Translations under genes and position numbers: made by a program | Assembly: GCF_900088125.1 (NCBI RefSeq) | Contig: NZ_FLQT01000003.1 | Location: 1,115,071-1,179,070 of the forward strand | Direction of reading: 5' to 3' | From: Peptoniphilus pacaensis | GTDB lineage: Bacteria; Bacillota; Clostridia; Tissierellales; Peptoniphilaceae | DNA length: 64,000 bases | The notes under the pieces: model-generated | Seen by the model: the letters and a program-made list of their open reading frames with translations, nothing else | Told to the model about the DNA's origin: nothing | The model's database searches: none | Shown here: positions 54,038 through 63,070 of the stretch, piece after piece | Layout: each line of letters opens with the position of its first letter | How positions within the stretch are numbered: the first letter of the stretch is position 1

Positions 54038-54493
54038 ATGGCACGTCTTAGCAATCACATCGAAGATTATCTGCGGGCCCTTTTAATCGAAAGGGAAGGG
54101 CAGATCGAAATAAAGAGAAATGTTTTGGCGGAGCATTTTAATTGTGCTCCCAGCCAAATCAACTACGTCCTCACCACTCGCTTTACGCCGGTGCAAGGCT
54201 TTTTTGTGGAGTCCCGAAGGGGAGGCGGTGGCTTTATTCGCATCGTTCAGGTGGAAATCAAAGACGACGCTCATTTCTACGAGCAGCTTACGGAAGCCGT
54301 AGGGGAAAGCATCACCCAGTCCAAGGCCAATCAGATTTTGGACACCCTTCTGGAGGCGGAATATATAACGGAAAACGAGCACCGACTCTTGGGCATCGCC
54401 CTGTCCGATCGCTCCCTGGCCGGTGCGTCGGATAAGCGCAACGCCGTGCGGGCGGATCTGTTGCAAAATATTTTGCTCGGGATCTTTTCTTAA
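54038..54493 (+). CDS. ctsR: Heat-shock repressor CtsR
   Basis: 151 residues. It starts MARLSNHIEDYLRALLIE and has the winged-helix region FNCAPSQINYVLTTRFTPVQ with the glycine-rich wing VESRRGGGGFIRI, the part that senses heat and binds DNA. It represses clp genes; McsB and ClpC from the same operon remove it under stress. GATAGGAGG precedes the ATG. Confidence 0.95.
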   Translation: MARLSNHIEDYLRALLIEREGQIEIKRNVLAEHFNCAPSQINYVLTTRFTPVQGFFVESRRGGGGFIRIVQVEIKDDAHFYEQLTEAVGESITQSKANQILDTLLEAEYITENEHRLLGIALSDRSLAGASDKRNAVRADLLQNILLGIFS

Positions 54494-54504
54494 GGAGGTG
54501 CGCC

Positions 54505-55017
54505 ATGCTTTGTGAACACTGTCATGAAAATGAAGCGAAGATCAGCTACACCATAGTGGAAGGCAACGACACGAAACAAATGCAGGTGTGTCCCGCCTGC
54601 TTTCAGGAATTTTTGGCCAAGCAATTTCCCTCGTCACAAATTCCGCCCTTGGATATTCAGCCCATGATTCAGGAGCTGCTCTCTCTGTTTCACGGCAAGG
54701 ACGAGGATGCAGAAGAAGGCAGGACCTGCCCCGTCTGCGGCCGCAGCTTAAAGGAGTTTCGCAAGACGGGCATGTTCGGCTGCGACAATTGCTACAATAC
54801 CTTCGCCGAAGAGCTGAATGCCCTCCTGCCTCGCATGCAGGGGGCGGATCGCCACGTAGGCGCCATGCCCGAGGCCTTTAAGCGGGACCGGGAGGCGTCG
54901 GAGAAGGAGCAGGCACTGAAGGATCGGCTGGAGGCCGCCGTGGCCGACGAGCGCTACGAGGACGCCGCTCTTTTGCGGGACGAGATCAAGGCATTGAAGG
55001 AAGAGCGCCATGGATAA
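54505..55017 (+). CDS. mcsA: McsA, activator of the protein-arginine kinase
   Basis: 170 residues. Zinc-binding cysteine pairs: CEHCHENEAKISY, CPACFQEF, CPVCGRSLKEFRKTG and CDNCYNTF. A C-terminal UVR motif RLEAAVADERYEDAALLRDE matches that of ClpC. It stimulates McsB and the ClpC machinery. It overlaps mcsB by eight bases. Confidence 0.94.
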   Translation: MLCEHCHENEAKISYTIVEGNDTKQMQVCPACFQEFLAKQFPSSQIPPLDIQPMIQELLSLFHGKDEDAEEGRTCPVCGRSLKEFRKTGMFGCDNCYNTFAEELNALLPRMQGADRHVGAMPEAFKRDREASEKEQALKDRLEAAVADERYEDAALLRDEIKALKEERHG

Positions 55018-55999
55018 GGATCAAATTCTACTCACATCCCGCATCCGTTTGGCGAGAAATATTCAGGGTTATCCCTATCCCGGCGCCATGACGCAGGATC
55101 AGGCCAAGGAGCTGCGGGAGAAAATCATAGGCGCACTTCACGAGCACGACGATTTGTGGACCCTTTACGATTTAAAAGACGGGTCTTTGAAGAATCTCTA
55201 CGATTTGGAAGAAAATTTAATCAGCGCAGCTCTCTTGAAAAACAGAGACAGGGGCGCTTACTTTCTCGGCAAGGAGCATCTGTCCGTTATGATGATGGAA
55301 GAGGATCACCTGCGGATTCAGGCCATGGACAAGGGATTTCACTTAGACGAAGAGTACGAGACCGTGGCGAGCTTGGCGCGCTTTTTCGAGGAGAAGCTCC
55401 CCGTGTCTTTCGACGAGGAGCTGGGCTATTTAACGGCCTGCCCCAGCAATGTGGGCACGGGCTTAAGAGCCGGCTGCATGCTGCACCTGCCTGCTCTGGA
55501 CACCTTGGGCATGGACAAAATCGAGCGCTCCGTGACCCGCATGGGCTTCGTCCTGAGGGGCATGCGCGGAGAAGGCTCGAAAATCGTGGGCCATATGTAT
55601 CAGCTTTCCAACGAGCGCACCCTGGGTCTCAGCGAAGAGGATTTTTTAAAGCGGGCCAAGTCCATTTCACAGGAAGTGGCGGCTCTGGAGCGAATTAAGC
55701 GCAAGGAAATGTATCTGGATCACCTTATCGAGCTGGAGGACATGGCACGGCGCAGCTACGGCATACTGCGCAACGCCCGCATCATTACTTTCGAAGAGAC
55801 CATGCTTCATCTGAGCCACATGAAGCTGGGGATCGATCTGTCCGTATTGAAACCTATGCGGGACTTCGATCTCTACGATGCGGTGATTCACATGGGCAAG
55901 GCCCATTTGCAAATGGAGCGGGAAAGCTTTCTCGACGACAGGAGCAGCAATATTTACCGCGCCAACAAGGTGCGTCAATTTATAAAGGAGGTTTTTTAA
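55010..55999 (+). CDS. mcsB: Protein-arginine kinase McsB
   Basis: 329 residues, slightly shorter than the usual 350-360. LLTSRIRLARNIQGYPYPG is the guanidino-kinase N-terminal block, and GYLTACPSNVGTGLRAGCML carries the active-site cysteine region. The C-terminal RALKS-type phosphoarginine-receptor part of B. subtilis McsB may be reduced. It marks proteins, including CtsR, with phosphoarginine for ClpC. The stop overlaps the clpC start. Confidence 0.93.
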   Translation: MDKDQILLTSRIRLARNIQGYPYPGAMTQDQAKELREKIIGALHEHDDLWTLYDLKDGSLKNLYDLEENLISAALLKNRDRGAYFLGKEHLSVMMMEEDHLRIQAMDKGFHLDEEYETVASLARFFEEKLPVSFDEELGYLTACPSNVGTGLRAGCMLHLPALDTLGMDKIERSVTRMGFVLRGMRGEGSKIVGHMYQLSNERTLGLSEEDFLKRAKSISQEVAALERIKRKEMYLDHLIELEDMARRSYGILRNARIITFEETMLHLSHMKLGIDLSVLKPMRDFDLYDAVIHMGKAHLQMERESFLDDRSSNIYRANKVRQFIKEVF

Positions 56000-58440
56000 T
56001 GGCAATGTTCGGAAAATTTACCGAAAAAAGTCAGCGGGCCATGGTTTTCGCCCAGTCGGAAGCCAGAGCCCAGGGCCATTCATATATAGGAAGCGAGCAC
56101 ATTTTGCTCGGCATTTTAAAGGAACCGGGAGGGGCATCCTCCATTCTGGGTCAGGTAGGGATCGATTACGAGCGGGCGAAGGACGGCATCGCGGAAATCG
56201 TGTCCCCGGAAGATTCGAAGGTTACATCCCTCACCTACACCCCTCGGACGAAAAAGATCTTCGAGCTGGCTCTCGAGATCGCCAACGAGCTGGGCCACAA
56301 TTACATCGGCACGGAGCATTTGCTTCTGGCGATTTTGCGGGAGGGCAAGGGCGTGGCCGTCTTGGCTTTAAGAAATCTGGGCATCGACATTGCCATGTTG
56401 GAGCGAAGCATTTACGCCGCCATTCGCAAAGTAGACGGCGGCGAGGAAGGCGACGAAATCGAAAGCGCCTTGGAAGAGTTCGGATATAATCTGAACGACA
56501 GGGCACGCCAGGGCAAGATCGATCCGGTCATCGGCAGGAAGGATGAAATCGAGCGCATCATCCAAGTTTTGGTGCGCCGCACGAAAAACAATCCCGTCTT
56601 AATCGGCGAGCCCGGCGTGGGCAAGACCGCCATCGCCGAGGGGCTGGCTCAGCGCATCGTGGAAGGCAATGTGCCGGAAATCATTAAGGACAAGGAGATC
56701 TACACCTTGGACGTCTCTGCCCTTATCGCCGGGGCCAAGTACCGCGGCGATTTCGAAGAGCGGCTGAAAGACGTCATCGCCGAAGTGGAAGATAGGGAAG
56801 ACGTGATTCTCTTTATCGACGAAATCCACGTGGTCATCGGAGCCGGCGGCGCGGAAGGGGCCATGGACGCCTCCAATATTTTGAAGCCCTCCCTTACCAA
56901 GGGCGAGTTGCAGATTATCGGCGCCACCACCATCGACGAGTACCGCAAGCATATCGAAAAGGACACGGCCTTCGAGCGTCGGCTCATGCCCATTATGGTG
57001 GAAGAGCCCTCGGTGGAAGATACGATTTTGATCTTAAAGGGCATTCGGGACAAGTACGAGGCCCATCACAATGTGAAGATTACCGACGAGGCCTTGGTGG
57101 CGGCGGCGGAGCTGTCCCACCGCTATATTAACGACCGCTTCCTGCCCGACAAGGCCATCGACCTTATCGACGAGGCGGCGAGCAAGCTGCGGGTGGAAAA
57201 TTTCAACAGCCCCAACGCCTTAAAGGAACTGGAAGACGAGCTGAAGAAGCTCTCCAAGGAAAAGGAAGAAGCGGTGAATTCCCAAAACTTCGAAGAAGCG
57301 GCCAAGGTCCGCGACGAAGAAAAGAGAGTTCGGGAAGCCTTGGACGATGAAAAGAAGCATTGGGACAAGGAAAAGCGGGTCCAAAACATGACCGTGGACG
57401 AAGAAGAGATCGCAGAAATCGTCAGCAAGTGGAGCGGCGTGCCCGTGACCACCATGAATGCGGAAGAGAGCGAGCGGCTGGTCCATTTGGAAGACGAATT
57501 AAACGGCCAAGTCATCGGCCAGCCTCAGGCGGTGGAAGCCGTCTCCCGCGCCATTAAGCGGGCGCGGGTGGGCCTAAAGAGCGCCGACAAACCCATCGGC
57601 AGCTTTATCTTCGTGGGCCCCACCGGTGTGGGCAAGACCTATCTGGCCAAGAGTTTGGCGAAATCCCTCTTCGGCGACGAAAGCGCCATGATTCGCGTGG
57701 ATATGAGCGAGTATATGGAAAAGCACACCGTCTCCCGATTGGTGGGCTCGCCTCCGGGCTATGTTGGCTACGACGAGGGCGGCCAGCTCACGGAAGCCGT
57801 GCGCAGAAAGCCCTACTCCGTCGTGCTCTTCGACGAAATCGAAAAGGCCCATCCCGACGTGTTTAACATTCTGCTTCAGATCTTGGACGACGGCCGCCTT
57901 ACCGACGGTCAGGGCCGCACCGTGGACTTCAAAAACACGGTACTGATCATGACCAGCAATGTGGGCGCCACCCTTTTGAAAAAGCAAAACACCATGGGAT
58001 TCGGCGCGCCGGACGAAGGCAACGTGAAGGGCTACGACAAAATGGTGGAAACCATTCAGGGTCGCCTGAAAGAAACTTTCCGCCCGGAATTTTTAAACCG
58101 CATCGACGAAATCATCGTCTTTAAGTATTTGGAAAAAGAACAGGTGAAGGAAATTGTGGAGCTTATGCTTCGGGATTTGAAGACCCGACTGGAAGACAAC
58201 GACTTCACCATCACCTTTACCGACGCCGTGGTGGATTACATCGGCAAGGAAGGCTTCGACGAAGAATACGGCGCCCGCCCCTTGGTGCGCTCCATTCGTA
58301 AAAACATCGAAGACCGCCTGGCCGACGAAATCCTTTCCGGCCACGTGCACAAGGAAAGAGCCATCCACGTGGATGTGGAAGGGGAAGGACTGAGCTTTGA
58401 AGAAGAAAAAATAGCGGAGACCGTGGGCAATGAAGCATAA
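55999..58440 (+). CDS. clpC: ATP-dependent protease ATPase subunit ClpC
   Basis: 813 residues. N-terminal repeat domain ([20 protein letters not shown]), first AAA+ with [15 protein letters not shown], a UVR motif near residue 425 ([17 protein letters not shown]), and second AAA+ with [15 protein letters not shown]. It unfolds phosphoarginine-tagged substrates for ClpP. GGAGG before the ATG lies inside the mcsB end. The ClpP-binding loop could not be pinned down by eye. Confidence 0.96.
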   Translation: MAMFGKFTEKSQRAMVFAQSEARAQGHSYIGSEHILLGILKEPGGASSILGQVGIDYERAKDGIAEIVSPEDSKVTSLTYTPRTKKIFELALEIANELGHNYIGTEHLLLAILREGKGVAVLALRNLGIDIAMLERSIYAAIRKVDGGEEGDEIESALEEFGYNLNDRARQGKIDPVIGRKDEIERIIQVLVRRTKNNPVLIGEPGVGKTAIAEGLAQRIVEGNVPEIIKDKEIYTLDVSALIAGAKYRGDFEERLKDVIAEVEDREDVILFIDEIHVVIGAGGAEGAMDASNILKPSLTKGELQIIGATTIDEYRKHIEKDTAFERRLMPIMVEEPSVEDTILILKGIRDKYEAHHNVKITDEALVAAAELSHRYINDRFLPDKAIDLIDEAASKLRVENFNSPNALKELEDELKKLSKEKEEAVNSQNFEEAAKVRDEEKRVREALDDEKKHWDKEKRVQNMTVDEEEIAEIVSKWSGVPVTTMNAEESERLVHLEDELNGQVIGQPQAVEAVSRAIKRARVGLKSADKPIGSFIFVGPTGVGKTYLAKSLAKSLFGDESAMIRVDMSEYMEKHTVSRLVGSPPGYVGYDEGGQLTEAVRRKPYSVVLFDEIEKAHPDVFNILLQILDDGRLTDGQGRTVDFKNTVLIMTSNVGATLLKKQNTMGFGAPDEGNVKGYDKMVETIQGRLKETFRPEFLNRIDEIIVFKYLEKEQVKEIVELMLRDLKTRLEDNDFTITFTDAVVDYIGKEGFDEEYGARPLVRSIRKNIEDRLADEILSGHVHKERAIHVDVEGEGLSFEEEKIAETVGNEA

Positions 58441-59785
58441 GGCCTATCGCTGCACGAGCTGCGGCTACAAAAGCGCGGGCTACTTCAGCAAATGCCCCAA
58501 CTGCGGAGATTGGAACACCTTTGAAGAGGTGGGGGAAGAGAAGAAATCGGTTGGGCGCATGACGGCGTATCGGCCGGCCCAACGGCTGAAAGAAGTTTCC
58601 GGCGAATCCAAGCGGCGGCTCAAAAGCGGCATGGAGGAATTCGATCGAGTCATGGGCGGCGGCATCGTGGAAGACGGGGTGAGCATACTGGCGGCGAAGC
58701 CCGGTGCCGGGAAATCCACCATCCTCTTTCAAATCGCAAACGCCTTGGCACAAGACGGCCACCGGGTGCTCTACGCCTCGGGGGAAGAGAGCGAGAGCCA
58801 AATTAAAATGCGGGCGGAGCGCATCGCCCCCGCCATCGCCGACAATATCTGGATCTACTCCGGCACCTCCATGGACGATGTGTGCCACTGGATCGACGAC
58901 GTGGACGCCGACATCATTATTCTCGACAGTATTCAGACCTTTACCTTGGAGGAATTTCCCGCCCGTGCCGGCACCCCAACCCAAACCATGGAGTGCGCCA
59001 ATCGCCTGGTGGACTTGGCGAAAAATCCGAAAAGTCCCAAAGCCGTCTTTATCGTGGGCCAGCTCACGAAGCAGGATTCCCTGGCCGGCGTGCGGGCATT
59101 GGAGCATTTAGTGGACACGGTGCTTTTCATCGACCACGAAATGCAGGACGAGCTGCGCATCCTTCAAGCGACGAAAAATCGCTTCGGCTCCACGGGAGAA
59201 ATGGGCTTTTTCAAAATGACCGAGGCGGGCATGATCTCCATCGACAATCCCTCCGCCCACTTTATGACGGAGCGGGCGGCGGGGAGCGAAGTGCCGGGCA
59301 GCGCCATGTGCATCGTGCGGGAAGGCACGAGGAGCATGATCGTGGAAATCGAAAGCCTGGTCTCCAAAAGCTTCACCCCCTATCCCCAGCGTATCTCCGA
59401 ATGTTTGCGCAGAGAACAGCTGGGCGTGCTCCTCTCCATTTTGGAAGAGCGGGGAGGCATGGGCCTCTACGACAAAAACGTGGTGGTAAAGACCACGGGG
59501 AATCTAAGGTTAAAAGAAGGCGCCGCCAATTTAGGCACACTCCTTTCCATCGCATCGGCGGTGACCAATCGCCCTATCCCCTCGGGCACCTTATTTATCG
59601 GCGACGTGGGCCTCACCGGCGAGCTGAAACAAGTGCCCGCCATGACTTCCCGCATTAAAGAGGCCGTGCGCATGGGCTTTAAGACCATTTACACGCCGCA
59701 CCTCACCGCCGACAAAAAAATCGAAGGCATTACCTTAAGAGAGCGCCGGCTCCTGTCCGACGTGATCAAAGATCTTTTAAAATAA
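58430..59785 (+). CDS. radA: DNA repair protein RadA
   Basis: 451 residues. N-terminal C4 zinc finger (CTSCGYKSAGYFSKCPNCG), RecA-like Walker A AAKPGAGKSTILFQ (the usual GDPGIGKST is altered to AAKPGAGKST), the RadA motif KNRFGS and a C-terminal Lon-like domain (YDKNVVVKTTGNLRLKEGAA, TGELKQVPAMTSRIKEA). It helps branch migration in recombination. It overlaps clpC by 11 bases, the usual ctsR-mcsAB-clpC-radA order. Confidence 0.94.
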   Translation: MKHKAYRCTSCGYKSAGYFSKCPNCGDWNTFEEVGEEKKSVGRMTAYRPAQRLKEVSGESKRRLKSGMEEFDRVMGGGIVEDGVSILAAKPGAGKSTILFQIANALAQDGHRVLYASGEESESQIKMRAERIAPAIADNIWIYSGTSMDDVCHWIDDVDADIIILDSIQTFTLEEFPARAGTPTQTMECANRLVDLAKNPKSPKAVFIVGQLTKQDSLAGVRALEHLVDTVLFIDHEMQDELRILQATKNRFGSTGEMGFFKMTEAGMISIDNPSAHFMTERAAGSEVPGSAMCIVREGTRSMIVEIESLVSKSFTPYPQRISECLRREQLGVLLSILEERGGMGLYDKNVVVKTTGNLRLKEGAANLGTLLSIASAVTNRPIPSGTLFIGDVGLTGELKQVPAMTSRIKEAVRMGFKTIYTPHLTADKKIEGITLRERRLLSDVIKDLLK

Positions 59786-59796
59786 AGGATGAAAAC

Positions 59797-60162
59797 ATGA
59801 ACAATATGGATCAAATTGCAAGCTCATCGTCGAACACGGCACTCTTTGCCGGTATCGGTATTATCGTCGCCATCGCCTGGTGGAAGTTTTTCTCCAAGGC
59901 GGGATACGCAGGCATCCTCGCCATTATTCCCATTGTAAACTTGGCCGTAGCGTCGAAAATCGTCTTCGACAGCTACTGGTATACTCTGCTCTTTATTATT
60001 CCGGGAGTGAACGCCATTTACGGCGCCGTTCTTACCTACAAAATGATGAAATACTTCGAGTGCAACACACTCCTGTCCGTTCTAGCCATCTTCTTTCCCT
60101 TCATCATGCTCTTTCCCGCCTTCGGTAGCAACGAGTATCACGGACCGGCGAGAAATTATTAA
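59797..60162 (+). CDS. DUF5684 family membrane protein
   Basis: 121 residues with three or four helices: TALFAGIGIIVAIAWWKF-type first helix, then FSKAGYAGILAIIPIVNLAV, YTLLFIIPGVNAIYGAVLTY and LLSVLAIFFPFIMLFPAFG, ending GSNEYHGPARNY. The WxxFSKAGYxG-type block and the FPAFGSxxYxG ending fit DUF5684, an uncharacterised family often next to signal peptidases. AAAGGATGAAAAC precedes the ATG, 11 bases after radA. Confidence 0.8.
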   Translation: MNNMDQIASSSSNTALFAGIGIIVAIAWWKFFSKAGYAGILAIIPIVNLAVASKIVFDSYWYTLLFIIPGVNAIYGAVLTYKMMKYFECNTLLSVLAIFFPFIMLFPAFGSNEYHGPARNY

Positions 60163-60168
60163 AGTGTA

Positions 60169-60246
60169 GCCCCTATGGGGCGACGGCTTACCTAATGTGC
60201 GGACACCAGAGCCGACAAAGAAGCGACACTTCGGTGTCGTTTTTTT
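60169..60246 (+). other. Row of three hairpins ending in a terminator
   Basis: After the DUF5684 gene come GCCCC-TAT-GGGGC (60169-60181), CGGCT with AGCCG (60184-60214) and CGACAC-TTCG-GTGTCG (60224-60239) with seven T. The last is a normal terminator. The first two together are not needed for it, so this may be a small structured RNA or a 3' UTR element. I cannot assign it to a known class. Confidence 0.5.
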
Positions 60247-60366
60247 ATGGAATAGAAGATAGTAATATGGCTTTTGGAACCGAAGGATAAATCAATAGAC
60301 CCCGGTCCTCTTTTTGGGTATCTATGATGAATGGAAGAGCTCATTTAAAACAAAAAGGAGTTGTCT

Positions 60367-60882
60367 ATGAAACTTTCGAAATTAATGAAACTGTCCGCCC
60401 TTTCCACTTTTACGCTTATGGGTGGCGGCGGCGGATGCTGCAGCGTCGCCCCCGATGTGAAGCCCCACAGCGAGCTTGCGGCGGAAGAAGCGGCCTTGAA
60501 TTTGGTCAGAGACGTGGCGAGCGGCGGCTACGATCTGATTTCCACAGAAGACATTAAAAAGAGATTGGACGCGGGAGAAGACATGGTTATTATCGACACC
60601 ATGCCCGAAGATTCCTATGACAAGAATCATATTCCCGGCGCCCTCGGCGCGGTGCTCCCCGGCACCATGGAGGATGTGGATCCCGAGCGTCGTGGGGCCT
60701 TCGTCAAGGCCCTGGGCGACGACAAGGACAAGCCCGTCGTCATCTACTGCGGCCGTGTCAGCTGCTATCGCTCCCATGTAGGTGCCTTAATCGCCAAAGA
60801 AGAAGGCTTCACCCATGTCTTGCGCCATCCCGGCGGAATCGACGCTTGGCTCGAAGCGGGATATAAAGCCGAAAGCAAATAA
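60367..60882 (+). CDS. Rhodanese-domain protein with a degenerate signal peptide
   Basis: 171 residues from the ATG at 60367, six bases after AAGGAG. The N-terminus KLSKLMKLSALSTFTLMGG is followed by five glycines and two cysteines (GGGGGCC). It looks like a lipoprotein signal whose hydrophobic core and lipobox have decayed. The rhodanese domain covers about residues 55-165: ISTEDIKKRLDAGEDMVIID, then VIYCGRVSCYRSHVGAL with the first catalytic-loop cysteine at about 135, and HPGGIDAWLEAGY. Role in sulfur transfer is inferred. The next gene is a close paralogue. Confidence 0.8.
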   Translation: MKLSKLMKLSALSTFTLMGGGGGCCSVAPDVKPHSELAAEEAALNLVRDVASGGYDLISTEDIKKRLDAGEDMVIIDTMPEDSYDKNHIPGALGAVLPGTMEDVDPERRGAFVKALGDDKDKPVVIYCGRVSCYRSHVGALIAKEEGFTHVLRHPGGIDAWLEAGYKAESK

Positions 60883-60901
60883 GCGAAGAGAAATAACGAA
60901 T

Positions 60902-60938
60902 CACAGCCCTTATTCGACGACGAATGGGGGCTTTTGTG
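60902..60938 (+). terminator. Terminator-like hairpin between the rhodanese genes
   Basis: CACAGCCC and GGGCTTTTGTG arms enclosing ATTCG-ACGA-CGAAT. Confidence 0.6.
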
Positions 60939-61084
60939 TTTCGTTTTTCGGATGAATCGAGACGAAGAAGAGTGCATAGAAAAAACAAATAGAGCAAGAA
61001 ATACCATTAGAAAAAACAATGGGAAAGCGATTTACAAGCTGATAATAATCAGGTATTCTTAAATTAATACAAGGAGGTATTTTT

Positions 61085-61672
61085 ATGAAATTAGGAAAGC
61101 TGTTCACCATTACTGCACTGTCCGCAGCCCTTTTAGTAGGCTGTGCCGGCGGTGGCGGAAACAATGAAGCCAAAGCCAACAACAACGGCGGCAACGAAGC
61201 CAAAGAACCGCCGAAGGTAGAAATGAAAGATCTTCCCGGTACCGCAAGAGACGGTAGCGAAATCGAAATCGAAAAAGCTTCCATGAAGCTCGTCAAAGCT
61301 GCCGAAGAAGGCAAGTATGAAATGGTCGACACCGAAGGCCTGAAGAAGATGATCGACGAAAAACAAGACATGATTATCGTCGACACCATGCCCGAAAAAT
61401 CTTACAAAGCCAATCGTATCCCCGGCGCTGTCAATGCAGAACTTCCCGTTACCATGGACGAAGTAAAACCGGAACAAAAAGAAGCATTCCTTAAATTGCT
61501 CGGCGACGACAAGAACAAGACCATCGTTCTCTACTGCGGTTTCGTCGGTTGCGAACGCTCCCACGTCGGCGCTTTAATCGCTGAAGAAGCAGGCTACACC
61601 CACATTATTCGTCAACCCGGCGGCATCGGCGCTTGGTTAGAAGCAGGCTACCCCATCGAAAGCGATAACTAA
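61085..61672 (+). CDS. Rhodanese-domain lipoprotein
   Basis: 195 residues behind GGAGG. A clear lipoprotein signal (LSAALLVGCAGGGG, cysteine about residue 20) is followed by an Asn/Glu-rich linker. The rhodanese domain starts with VDTEGLKKMIDEKQDMIIVD and has VLYCGFVGCERSHVGALIAE with the reactive cysteine at about 154 and QPGGIGAWLEAGY. It is a tandem paralogue of the gene at 60367, with strong similarity in this domain. Extracytoplasmic sulfane-sulfur handling is plausible but not shown. Confidence 0.87.
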   Translation: MKLGKLFTITALSAALLVGCAGGGGNNEAKANNNGGNEAKEPPKVEMKDLPGTARDGSEIEIEKASMKLVKAAEEGKYEMVDTEGLKKMIDEKQDMIIVDTMPEKSYKANRIPGAVNAELPVTMDEVKPEQKEAFLKLLGDDKNKTIVLYCGFVGCERSHVGALIAEEAGYTHIIRQPGGIGAWLEAGYPIESDN

Positions 61673-61687
61673 ATCCTAAAAGTTAGA

Positions 61688-61714
61688 AAGAGTCGGCAGG
61701 AGCCGGCTCTTTTT
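61688..61714 (+). terminator. Terminator after the rhodanese lipoprotein gene
   Basis: AGAGTCGGC-AGGA-GCCGGCTCT with five T. Confidence 0.85.
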
Positions 61715-61759
61715 GCGTGCGAAAGTCTTGCGTCCCAATCAATTGTTGCCCGTAAAGTA

Positions 61760-61787
61760 TTGAAAAATTGTCGGGGGGGGGTATAAT
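61760..61787 (+). promoter_or_regulatory. Promoter with a run of nine G in the spacer
   Basis: TTGAAA at 61760-61765 and TATAAT at 61782-61787 with a 16-base spacer, the last nine of which are G (61773-61781). Same design as the promoter at 29731. Confidence 0.6.
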
Positions 61788-61929
61788 GAATGCAAAGAAA
61801 ATCACAAATTCTTTTGCTGCGACCATTGATTACAGATAATTTTATGTTGATTGTCGGAACAATTTCATAAAAAATATCAATGTGTAGGATTTTCTTTTCC
61901 ATGCTACAGTGCTATAATCGATTATGAGA

Positions 61930-62070
61930 AAAGGAATTGATTTTATGAATCGGTGCAGTGGCCGAGAATTCCGGTAGCAAGAAGGCTGCCCCATGTGCAG
62001 CATGGATGAAAACGCTAAGGAACGTAGCTATGTTGTCTAAATGTGAAATACAATTTAGACATCTCGGATT
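61930..62070 (+). other. Structured leader before a small membrane protein gene
   Basis: No convincing gene lies in 61673-62096. Downstream of the G-run promoter the sequence has CCATG-TGCAG-CATGG (61991-62005), GCTA-AGGAACG-TAGC (62014-62028) and a 9-bp stem TGTCTAAAT/ATTTAGACA around GTGAAATACA (about 62035-62062) with no T run. The arrangement resembles a riboswitch or an attenuator, but I could not match it to a known consensus. Confidence 0.45.
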
Positions 62071-62096
62071 GACCATTGAAGTTACAGGAGGAAATG

Positions 62097-62546
62097 ATGG
62101 TAGAAAGGAAAACTCTCGGAAGATATTCCACGTTCACGAAAATTTTTTATTACATATGGTTCGCCTTATCCGCGCTGGTGATCGTCTCGATGTTTAAGGA
62201 TGTATTCGTGGGCCATATTGATGCACGCAACATTGTGGATCAAATATTTTTCTCTATTATATTGCTAATTGCAGGGTTCGCATTTCGTAATCTACATTTT
62301 CTTCTTAAAGGCGTTCTTGAGAAGGGTGAGTTTTCTTTCATATACCTGTATAATCTTTTCTCCCTTGTAAAGACGACGATTGGTGTTGTCTTCTTCTATG
62401 GCTGTATAGGTTATGAAGGCGGAGGCGTCGGTTTGGAACGAATTGATTTAAGTCCGGATATGATATTGACCCTTGCCTGTCTTGTTTTCCTTCTGATTGT
62501 TTTCGATCTGTTTTTCGTTTATCGGGATATGATTCAGGACAAGTGA
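62097..62546 (+). CDS. Four-helix membrane protein of unknown function
   Basis: 149 residues from the ATG at 62097, five bases after AGGAGG. Four predicted helices: FYYIWFALSALVIVSMF, FFSIILLIAGFAFRNLHF, YLYNLFSLVKTTIGVVFFYG and MILTLACLVFLLIVFDLFFV. No family recognised; the layout suggests a small multi-pass protein similar in shape to YrhK or DUF2975-type proteins. Codons are more AT-rich than in its neighbours, which may indicate acquisition. It follows the structured leader. Confidence 0.68.
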   Translation: MVERKTLGRYSTFTKIFYYIWFALSALVIVSMFKDVFVGHIDARNIVDQIFFSIILLIAGFAFRNLHFLLKGVLEKGEFSFIYLYNLFSLVKTTIGVVFFYGCIGYEGGGVGLERIDLSPDMILTLACLVFLLIVFDLFFVYRDMIQDK

Positions 62547-62572
62547 TTGAATTAAATCAACAGCAAAATAAA

Positions 62573-62604
62573 AAGGCAGGGAACGAATAGGTTCTCTGCC
62601 TTTT
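62573..62604. terminator. Bidirectional terminator between convergent genes
   Basis: GGCAGGGAAC and GTTCTCTGCC arms with AAAAA on the left and TTTTA on the right; it serves the membrane protein gene and the convergent dihydrofolate-reductase-like gene. Confidence 0.85.
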
Positions 62605-62605
62605 A

Positions 62606-63070
62606 CTATTTCTTTCGGATCCAATGTTCCTCCGTGGCGTCCTCGGTAATAGACGTGGTTGCCACCAGCTCGAAATCTTCTTTCAGGGAGGGGATCTTCA
62701 CATCGCCGCCGGAATGAAGGTTCACCCGGGTAATGTAGGCCTCCTTCACGCGGTGAAAGAGGCTTTTTATAATGCCCGCGCCGCCGACGAGATAGATCTC
62801 TTTGCCCTCGTAGGCCCGGAGCTTTTCGTCCAGCTCCTCTTCCGAGGAGAAGTAGAAGAGCTCGTCTTCGTCGGGCAAATTTTGCCGCGTCATGACGCCG
62901 GTAATGCGATTGGGAAGCTTGCCCGCATCGTCCAAGGTCTTTCTGCCCATAAGGATCACCTGTCCCGTGGTGCGGGCCTTAAAGCGGGCCAGGTCTTCGG
63001 GAATGAAGGTGATCTGCTTGCCGTCTTTAGCAATGGCATCGTCCAAGTCGGCGAGGACGAGGAGAATCAT
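62606..63070 (-). CDS. folA: Dihydrofolate reductase-like protein
   Basis: 154 residues. LVLADLDDAIAKDGKQI at the start and FIPEDLARFKARTTGQVILM leading to GRKTLDDAGKLPNR fit DHFR, as do LVGGAGIIKSLF and the final HWIRKK. The usual LPW after the first strand is absent, and the sequence after IAKDGK shortens the Met20-type loop. Function as a normal reductase is therefore probable but not certain. Its start overlaps the preceding gene stop by four bases (ATGA). Confidence 0.72.
   Translation of the reverse strand: MILLVLADLDDAIAKDGKQITFIPEDLARFKARTTGQVILMGRKTLDDAGKLPNRITGVMTRQNLPDEDELFYFSSEEELDEKLRAYEGKEIYLVGGAGIIKSLFHRVKEAYITRVNLHSGGDVKIPSLKEDFELVATTSITEDATEEHWIRKK

Noticed and set aside
61958-62197. 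Open frame before and overlapping the small membrane protein gene
   Set aside because: No ribosome site and no protein-like composition; it overlaps hairpins and the true start at 62097.
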